From the NCBI GenBank assembly GCA_964471235.1, contig CAYYGL010000076.1, forward strand, positions 1 to 21,852: a stretch of DNA of 21,852 nucleotides, given 5' to 3'. The DNA is from CAYYGL01 sp964471235 (GTDB taxonomy: Bacteria; Calditrichota; Calditrichia; RBG-13-44-9; J075). This document shows positions 16,273-21,852 of the stretch, one piece after another (positions within the stretch are counted from its first letter, which is position 1; each line of letters starts with the position of its first letter). Under the pieces are notes generated by a model that ran no database searches, was not told the DNA's origin, and saw nothing but the letters and a program-made list of their open reading frames with translations. The position numbers and the translations under genes were made by a program.

Positions 16273-17202
16273 TCAGGGTTGTTCAGCCCGGGTCATTTTT
16301 TTGATCATCTCCATGGTTTCCGTCAGACGATGCATCTCATTGGTGCCCCGCAGCAGCGCATTGGCAGCCGCCACCAGTTGAGCATATTCCACGGATTTAT
16401 TGACATCGCCGGAACGCAAAAACTCCACCACAAAACCGGCACCAAAGGCATCCCCGCAGCCGGTGGTATCCACCACCTTTTTTAAGGGATATGCCGGGGT
16501 TTCTTTGTTGGCTACCATCCCATCCCGACGGTATAACGTAATCGCCCCTTTTGCTCCCCGGGTGACGAACAACGTCTGGTCTGCTTCGAAGTATTCCTGA
16601 AAGAAATCGACCACGTTACGGTTCTCTTCTGCCAGAATCTTATACTCGGTTTCATTCATCTGAACGAAACGGGCGCTGCGGAGCCAGCTTTCAACTGATT
16701 TCGGGCGATAAGGATTCCGGCGACCCAGGTTATCCACATCCATCACCAGGTAATGGATATCCAGGTACAGTTTATCCCGTACTTTATGGCTGATTTTTTT
16801 CATAGTTTTTTCAGTAATATCCCAACCGCTGATCATGTTCACGATAATCATATCCGCATCCAGGAAAGATTTTACCTGGTTCCATTCCAGAGGCGGGAAG
16901 GGGAAGAGTGATTTTTCCCGGCGTCTTACAGGGGAGGTGTATTCCAGAATCACTTTGTGATTTTTCTGGGGAACTTCTGTTAAGCCCTCCAGATTCACAT
17001 TGGGAAGTTTTTGGAGGACCGCCCGAATGGTGCCTGCCACGTCCTCTCCCAGGTAAGCCACCGGTATAATTTCATCTTCCTCCGAGAGTAATTGGGAGAG
17101 GATGGAGATGTCATAGAAAATCCCCCCGAAGCTTTCGATTGGGGTGTTACGGAACGGCAGGATTAAATCCTTGTTGACAGTGCCAATGATAGTAATCTTC
17201 AT
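16273..17202 (-). CDS. PfkB-family carbohydrate/nucleoside kinase
   Basis: This 309-residue protein is a PfkB (ribokinase-like) kinase. The C-terminal signature DTTGCGDAFGAGF lies at 245-257, with Asp251 as the catalytic base and the anion-hole glycines before it. MNETE at 182-186 matches the family's conserved segment in the middle of the fold, and VTRGAKGA at 213-220 precedes the nucleotide site. The N-terminal glycine pair is present as FGGIFYDIS at 25-33. Substrates in this family include ribose, fructose and its phosphates, adenosine and others, and the sequence alone does not decide. Its ATG overlaps the purE stop as ATGA (17199-17202), so translation is coupled to purE. The neighbour could hint at a nucleoside substrate, but sugar-related genes lie on the other side. 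Confidence 0.88.
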   Translation of the reverse strand: MKITIIGTVNKDLILPFRNTPIESFGGIFYDISILSQLLSEEDEIIPVAYLGEDVAGTIRAVLQKLPNVNLEGLTEVPQKNHKVILEYTSPVRRREKSLFPFPPLEWNQVKSFLDADMIIVNMISGWDITEKTMKKISHKVRDKLYLDIHYLVMDVDNLGRRNPYRPKSVESWLRSARFVQMNETEYKILAEENRNVVDFFQEYFEADQTLFVTRGAKGAITLYRRDGMVANKETPAYPLKKVVDTTGCGDAFGAGFVVEFLRSGDVNKSVEYAQLVAAANALLRGTNEMHRLTETMEMIKKMTRAEQP

Positions 17203-17663
17203 GATGGTAATTTACATCCGTTTTGTTTGAATGAGATGAGTTTTTCTTTGATGACGGAATCGCTTAATGCCAGGATTTCGGCGCTGAGTACGGCCGCATT
17301 CCGGGCACCGGCTTTACCGATCCCCAGGGTCGCGACCGGCACCCCGGCCGGCATTTGCACAATGGAATAGAGGGCATCTACCCCGTTCAAATCACTGCCC
17401 GACAGGGGAACGCCGATGACCGGGAGAGTGGTAAAAGCGGCGATGACGCCGGGAAGATGCGCTGCCATCCCGGCACAGGCTACAATGACGCCATACCCGT
17501 TATCCCGGGCGGAAGCAGCAAATTGATGTACTTTATCGGGGTTCCGATGGGCAGACATCACAAACACTTCCACCGGAATGCCAAAATAGTGAAAGTAAGG
17601 GAGGGAAGTCTCCACCACCGGACGGTCCGATTCGCTGCCCATGATGATTGCCACCTTTTTCAT
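17199..17663 (-). CDS. purE: N5-carboxyaminoimidazole ribonucleotide mutase (class I PurE)
   Basis: This 154-residue protein is a complete class I PurE, which converts N5-CAIR to CAIR in purine synthesis. All hallmark motifs are visible: IIMGSESDRPV at 6-16, VMSAHRNPDKV at 35-45, CAGMAAHLPGVIAA at 63-76, PVIGVPLSG at 81-89, QMPAGVPVATLGIGKAGARN from about 103 and AAVLSAEIL after it. Class I enzymes normally need PurK to make N5-CAIR, but purK is not in the window. The ATG overlaps the stop of the DUF4837 gene as ATGA, and the stop overlaps the PfkB start in the same way. purE is thus locked into a run of envelope-type genes. Confidence 0.97.
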   Translation of the reverse strand: MKKVAIIMGSESDRPVVETSLPYFHYFGIPVEVFVMSAHRNPDKVHQFAASARDNGYGVIVACAGMAAHLPGVIAAFTTLPVIGVPLSGSDLNGVDALYSIVQMPAGVPVATLGIGKAGARNAAVLSAEILALSDSVIKEKLISFKQNGCKLPS

Positions 17664-18712
17664 TCTTTCCTCCGGGTATTTTTACCGGGTTCAACCAATT
17701 TAAATGTGTGTGCCATTACATCCAGTTGATCCAGAAACGGTTTTTTACGCTGCCCGATTGCCTGAACATAAAAATCTACCATAAAAATCATCTTCCGTTT
17801 TTTGTCCACAAACGTGGTATTGCGAAAAGGACCGCCAATAATATGGGTTGGGTTTTTCCAGGTACCCTCCAGCCGGTAAGCGGGATGCCCGGCAAATTGC
17901 ACTTTCTCCAGATGGGTTTCATCTTCGACGACAATGTCGCCTTCATAAATTTTTGCTGTAATTTTATTCCGGGTTTTCACTATCCAGTTAAAATCGAGAT
18001 GGATGGAATCCGCATAATCCAGCCAATGGATAAACATAGAGCGGTCCGGGTGGAGCCGGCGCAGCCAGACATAACGGTCTTCCGTTGATTCATCGACCAG
18101 CACATAATCCGCCGGAATGCGCAGGGTAAACGGGTAATGTGTCGCGAGATATTCTTCCAGGTCCTTGTTCTCCATGTGGGCATATATATGTTCTTTCAAA
18201 CGGGTGTAGTAAGATTTCCGAAAATCATCATACACCAATTCGCCCAGGTCGTAGATGCGTTGCAACATATCATTTTTGGTGGGTGCGACCAGAAAAACCA
18301 CGTATTGGCGCAATGCCCACACATCCTTCTGGGGAATGTAAAAGTAATCACCCGATTTAACACCGGCAACTACTTCCTTGTTCAACAAATCGGTAACCAT
18401 TTTGGAAACCGGCATTTTGGAAGCCAGGTTGCCGATAAACATGATATTTTTATATTTCTTGTATTTTTCGATTTGATCTGCCGGTTTCCAGTGCAGCAGG
18501 AATTCCCTTTCGATTACCGGCGTAATTAATTCTTTACCGAAAATGGAATTTAAAGCATCCTGGTAATCCAGCCAGTCGACCGAATCGGCAAACACGATGA
18601 TTTCATCCAGGTTGCCGATGCTGTCGGTTTTTTGTTTGCAGCCCTGGGTGAACAAAATCAGGGATAGCAGAAAAATTCCCAAAACATATCCGATCGGGCG
18701 GGCGAGATGCAT
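17660..18712 (-). CDS. DUF4837-like lipoprotein of unknown function
   Basis: This 350-residue protein resembles the DUF4837 family, known mainly from Bacteroidota and relatives and without an assigned function. I start it at ATG 18712, because a strong AAGGAGG site (18719-18725) lies 6 bases upstream. A longer frame to 18796 would place the signal sequence too far inside. The N-terminus is a lipoprotein-type signal, with hydrophobic residues at about 7-21 and then TQGC with Cys25 as the likely lipidation site. The mature part begins IGNLDEIIVFADSVDW, and a later segment, PFTLRIPADYVLVDESTEDRY, fits a repeated alpha/beta arrangement. The lipoprotein would face the periplasm or outer membrane. 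Its stop overlaps the purE start. A 120-base gap to the upstream UPF0104 gene could hold an internal promoter. Confidence 0.75.
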   Translation of the reverse strand: MHLARPIGYVLGIFLLSLILFTQGCKQKTDSIGNLDEIIVFADSVDWLDYQDALNSIFGKELITPVIEREFLLHWKPADQIEKYKKYKNIMFIGNLASKMPVSKMVTDLLNKEVVAGVKSGDYFYIPQKDVWALRQYVVFLVAPTKNDMLQRIYDLGELVYDDFRKSYYTRLKEHIYAHMENKDLEEYLATHYPFTLRIPADYVLVDESTEDRYVWLRRLHPDRSMFIHWLDYADSIHLDFNWIVKTRNKITAKIYEGDIVVEDETHLEKVQFAGHPAYRLEGTWKNPTHIIGGPFRNTTFVDKKRKMIFMVDFYVQAIGQRKKPFLDQLDVMAHTFKLVEPGKNTRRKE

Positions 18713-18718
18713 TGTACT

Positions 18719-18725
18719 CCTCCTT
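18719..18725 (-). promoter_or_regulatory. strong ribosome binding site deciding the DUF4837 gene start
   Basis: Read on the - strand this is AAGGAGG, a near-perfect Shine-Dalgarno sequence, 6 bases upstream of ATG 18712. It is the best ribosome binding site seen in the window and rules in favour of the shorter form of the lipoprotein. Confidence 0.85.
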
Positions 18726-18832
18726 CTATTTGGGTAACAAAAACAAACTGGTGACAACGTGTTCCTGGGGAGGGTTCTCTCCCGGAAAAGTTGCAACCCA
18801 GCTCAGTTGCTCTCCCAGGGCATAATGGGTGT

Positions 18833-19810
18833 TCAGATTGAAGCATCCAGTTCATCTGCGGCATCCGCTGCCGATTTGTGACGGTAGAAAATCATTAACA
18901 ACCCGCCCACCGTGCTTACCAGCATCGGAATTAGTGTGTTCAGGAACGAGAGTGATAACGCTTCCGCAGGACTGACTCCCAGCCGGGGGAGCAGCAGCAC
19001 GTAACCGGTATCCCGAACCCCCAGCCCGTTGATGGAGGGAAACAACCCCATTACAAACGTCACTGGTATTACCAGAAATAAATAACTGATGGTCACCTCA
19101 TGCAGCCCCAGAGAGAGTGCCAGAACGTAGTTCATCAAAATTAACAATAATTGGCATGTAACGGAAATCAGGTACCCGAAAAAAATGGTCTGCTTGGAAT
19201 TGCGAAACGCATGGATGGTGCTAAGTACCTGGTGGAGTTTATCTCCCAGGTTAAAGATGGTGATGCGCAGCAAAATGGAACTGGTAAAATTAAACAACCG
19301 GGGATTGAGTAAATTGAACAAGGTAAACAGGACAAACGCCAGCAGTGCCACGGTAATGATGATCAAACGATAGGAATGAAAATAGCGGGCAGCCCAGATT
19401 AAGGAGAGGGAGCCTAATGTTAACGTTGCCAGCACTCCCAGAATCCGCTCAAACAACACAATTCCGAAACTTGCGGCTTTATCGCCATGAGATTTCGCCG
19501 CATTAAACGCCCGGCTGACATCCCCCCCGATGGTCGTTGGCAAAAAATTGTTCAAAAAATATCCGATTAAATAGAACACCAGCAAATGCCAGTACCCCGG
19601 GGAAAGACCGGATTGTTGCAACAGCACCTGCCAGCGCAGCGTGAAAAAGAGAAGCGCCACCAAAAAAAATAACACCGCCAGGCCGAAATAGGAAAAATCC
19701 ACCAACCGCAGGGTTTCAAAAATTTTTTGCAGATTTGCCAGGTGAATTAAGTATGCCAGTAAGCCAAAACTGACTATCACGCGTAAACTGTTAACGGCAA
19801 TTTTTTTCAT
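18833..19810 (-). CDS. UPF0104 / lysylphosphatidylglycerol synthase TM-domain family membrane protein
   Basis: This protein of about 325 residues has some eight hydrophobic helices and the signature of the UPF0104/LPG_synthase_TM family (AglD2-like). It has RW at 59-60, FLNNFLPTTIGGDVSRA at about 85-101, ERIL at 121-124 and INGLGVRD in the second half. It lacks the soluble domain that makes lysylphosphatidylglycerol in MprF, so aminoacylation is not expected. Stand-alone members often occur with glycosyltransferases, and a lipid or lipid-linked sugar transport role has been proposed, but the activity is not settled. I prefer ATG 19810, which has AAGGGA (19819-19824) at 8-base spacing. ATG 19819 would add three residues but lies directly against that site. 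It follows the TMEM260-like gene almost without a gap. Confidence 0.8.
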   Translation of the reverse strand: MKKIAVNSLRVIVSFGLLAYLIHLANLQKIFETLRLVDFSYFGLAVLFFLVALLFFTLRWQVLLQQSGLSPGYWHLLVFYLIGYFLNNFLPTTIGGDVSRAFNAAKSHGDKAASFGIVLFERILGVLATLTLGSLSLIWAARYFHSYRLIIITVALLAFVLFTLFNLLNPRLFNFTSSILLRITIFNLGDKLHQVLSTIHAFRNSKQTIFFGYLISVTCQLLLILMNYVLALSLGLHEVTISYLFLVIPVTFVMGLFPSINGLGVRDTGYVLLLPRLGVSPAEALSLSFLNTLIPMLVSTVGGLLMIFYRHKSAADAADELDASI

Positions 19811-19822
19811 TCGCGACATCCC

Positions 19823-21852
19823 TTAGTCATTCCCCGCTTGTTCCTCCTGCAATTTACGAATTTCCGCCAATTTTTTGGTGGTATACTCGTCGTCCGGTTT
19901 TGCTTTTAACCGCTTTTCCAACATCTCAATTGCCTTGTCATAGGCTTTTTGTTTTTGGTAGATGTCAATCAAGCGTTTCCGGGAGGCTATCGACAGGTTT
20001 TCCACCACATCCGCCCGCTGTTTGTCGGTCATCTGTTCATAATATTTCTGGTTCCGAAGGGCACTTCTTACATAGTTGGCAACTTTTACACCGGTGGGAT
20101 TGTTATCGATCTCGTTGAGAAACAGTTCATAAGCTTTGAGTGCCAACTGTTCATCCCCGTAATCCGCTGCCATGTCGCCGAACATCTGGAGGTCTCTCAA
20201 GCTGTAGTTCTCTAAGGAGAGAGAATCCACCGAGTAGATACCAGCCAGAAAACCGTACATCTTAATTGCCCGGGCAAATTGAGGATTCAGCATGGGAACC
20301 ACTTCCGGGGGCATTACCTGGTAAGCTTTCTGCACCACTTCCCGAAAGCGTTCTTTATCCTGGTGGCTCAGGTAATAATTGGCAAGCTGGAAAAATGCCG
20401 AACGGTAATTCTGAAGCAGTCCCACGATGTTCTCATTAAAATAGACATGAGGATTGTTTAAGTTTCGATACCGGAATTTATGCATCAGGTTGTCATACAT
20501 GATATCCGGGTCCATATTCCAGTTGGGAATGGTGGTGATTTTAAACACCAGCCCGTCCATCCGCAGGTAACGCCGTAATCCGTCTAATTGATTGTTGGTT
20601 GCCGTGGTCACCGCAAAGTACATCGGTTTTTGAAAATGATTTGTGAGCAGGGTGTTTAAAATCATGTAATCCTGCACCCGTAAAAATCCTAATCGACGTC
20701 CATTGCCTATGTTGATATGCCATTTGGGTCCTAATTGAAACGACACCGTGTTGGGCACCTGGGGATTCTCTACTTTCATGGAAATTTTATACTGCTCCAA
20801 TTCCGCTTTCCGGATGTCTTCCGGTATGGTTTTAATCTCCACCTTATCCCGCCGGGGCCAGGGGAACAACCCGGTCGGTCCGATTTGCTGGTAAATGGGA
20901 AATTTTTCTCCGAACAGTTGAATTCCTTGCTGATGCATGTGCTGGGGTAGGTTATGGATTTGCTGATTCGTCAGACTGATGGGCACTTTCGGTTCCCGGT
21001 TTTTCAACTGTTCGATATACCAGGGAGTGTTTAACAGGCTCAGGTTGGCTACCCGGACATCCGGACGAACTTTTTCCACTTCCTGGAGGTACCAGACCGG
21101 GAAGGTGTCATTATCGCCATTGGTGTATAAAATGCCATTGGGTTCGCAGGAGATCAGCATATTGTATGAATAATCTGAGGCAACATAATTGCCGGAGCGA
21201 TCGTGAGTATGAAAATTTCGGGCAAGCACAATAGCCGGGGAGAAAAAGAGCAGCACCGCCATGGTTATCGGTAACAGTTTCTGCATTGAGCCACTCATTT
21301 GCTCTGCCTGTTCACTAACCCATTCCAGAACGGCAGCCGCCCCAATCCCAATCCACATTGAGAATGCAAAGAACGAGCCCACGTAACTGTAATCCCGCTC
21401 CCGCGGCTGGGGATCCGGTTGGTTAAGGTAGAGGATAATTGCCAGCCCGGTCATAAAAAAGAGCACAAAAACCGCCAGGGCATGCTTCCAGTCCCGGTTA
21501 AAATGGTAGTAGGCGCCGAATATTCCCAGTAAAAACGGAATCATAAAAAACTGGAGCCAATTCACCCCGGGACCATTCTTTTCCATCCCGACAAAATTCC
21601 AGAGAAAATAACGGATATACATTTTATTAATTTGATAGCGCCAGAAAAAATCCCAGGCACTGGTGTAATTTTTTCCATTGGGGGAAGTTTTCCAGACCTG
21701 CTCCCGGTTCAGGATGCTGTGTTCCCCGTATTGCTCCCGGTTCAGGTAGCTGATGAAATTTTCGATGGTTTCCGGGTTGTTTTCATCAATGTTGGGGTCC
21801 AGATTGGAACGGATATAAATCATCAGGTAAGAAGAATAACCAATGGTAATGA
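19823..21852 (-). CDS. DUF2723 / TMEM260-like membrane glycosyltransferase, C-terminal part (5' end outside window)
   Basis: The frame stays open to the right edge. Nine codons upstream of Met 21823 continue the family sequence (GYSSYLMIYIRSNLDPNIDENNP), so that Met is internal and the N-terminal part is missing. About 675 residues are visible. Counting from that Met, there are hydrophobic helices at about 89-107, 115-133, 147-166 and 184-200, with the family motif QPDPQPRERDYSYVGSF at 135-151. A soluble part starts with the conserved ISCEPNGILYTNGDNDTFPV at about 224-243. The last 100 or so residues are helical and repeat-like, perhaps TPR (YDKAIEMLEKRLKAKPDDEY). DUF2723 is related to animal TMEM260, a protein O-mannosyltransferase (CAZy GT117). 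The bacterial acceptor is unknown. The catalytic region lies mainly in the missing part and cannot be checked here. Confidence 0.85.
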   Translation of the reverse strand, partial: ITIGYSSYLMIYIRSNLDPNIDENNPETIENFISYLNREQYGEHSILNREQVWKTSPNGKNYTSAWDFFWRYQINKMYIRYFLWNFVGMEKNGPGVNWLQFFMIPFLLGIFGAYYHFNRDWKHALAVFVLFFMTGLAIILYLNQPDPQPRERDYSYVGSFFAFSMWIGIGAAAVLEWVSEQAEQMSGSMQKLLPITMAVLLFFSPAIVLARNFHTHDRSGNYVASDYSYNMLISCEPNGILYTNGDNDTFPVWYLQEVEKVRPDVRVANLSLLNTPWYIEQLKNREPKVPISLTNQQIHNLPQHMHQQGIQLFGEKFPIYQQIGPTGLFPWPRRDKVEIKTIPEDIRKAELEQYKISMKVENPQVPNTVSFQLGPKWHINIGNGRRLGFLRVQDYMILNTLLTNHFQKPMYFAVTTATNNQLDGLRRYLRMDGLVFKITTIPNWNMDPDIMYDNLMHKFRYRNLNNPHVYFNENIVGLLQNYRSAFFQLANYYLSHQDKERFREVVQKAYQVMPPEVVPMLNPQFARAIKMYGFLAGIYSVDSLSLENYSLRDLQMFGDMAADYGDEQLALKAYELFLNEIDNNPTGVKVANYVRSALRNQKYYEQMTDKQRADVVENLSIASRKRLIDIYQKQKAYDKAIEMLEKRLKAKPDDEYTTKKLAEIRKLQEEQAGND

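Noticed and set aside
18713..18796. A 28-residue N-terminal extension of the DUF4837 lipoprotein
   Set aside because: The extension precedes a clear lipoprotein signal, and the strongest Shine-Dalgarno site in the window sits just before ATG 18712.
18760..18830. Terminator hairpins between the UPF0104 and DUF4837 genes
   Set aside because: GGGAG/CTCCC and GCAAC/GTTGC can form short 5-bp stems, but neither is followed by a proper run of T on the transcribed strand.

Overview
The window looks like chromosomal DNA from a Gram-negative-type bacterium, most plausibly of the Bacteroidota/Calditrichota (FCB) side of the tree. This rests on gene content, not on a marker gene: a Wzi-type outer-membrane beta-barrel, a DUF4837-type lipoprotein and a DUF2723 (TMEM260-like) membrane glycosyltransferase occur together, and several starts have clear Shine-Dalgarno sites. 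I see no tRNA, rRNA, CRISPR array, insertion sequence or phage gene. Coding density is high, and no gene-free stretch exceeds 300 bases.

Left part (1-4333). The tail of an unidentified gene is followed by an HDOD signalling protein on the + strand. Convergent to it are three - strand genes: glycerophosphodiester phosphodiesterase, an NADPH-dependent FMN reductase-like flavoprotein and a Wzi-family outer-membrane protein.

Middle part (4611-13287, + strand). A small unrecognised four-helix membrane protein is followed by a Wzx/MATE-like flippase, whose stop codon overlaps (ATGA) the start of a NodB-type polysaccharide deacetylase. Then comes an unrecognised, apparently exported protein whose C-terminal half resembles a BlaI/MecI winged helix. 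Last is a 1307-residue soluble hybrid histidine kinase with four PAS, two GAF, kinase and receiver domains. One of its PAS domains keeps the LOV signature but lacks the flavin-binding cysteine.

Right part (13322-21852, - strand). Nine genes run in one direction and are mostly tightly packed: DUF2723/TMEM260-like glycosyltransferase (cut by the window edge), UPF0104 integral membrane protein, DUF4837 lipoprotein, purE, a PfkB kinase, an RfbD-like reductase, a polyprenyl-phosphate mannose synthase, accA and a Trm112-like zinc protein. Two junctions are ATGA overlaps.

The main theme is the cell envelope: lipid-linked sugar donor synthesis, sugar-nucleotide reduction, flipping, deacetylation and outer-membrane surface assembly. 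The most interesting reading is that the right-hand run carries both the maker of a polyprenyl-phosphate-mannose donor and a TMEM260-type enzyme that could use it, which would be a bacterial protein O-mannosylation module. That link is inference from family membership and gene order.
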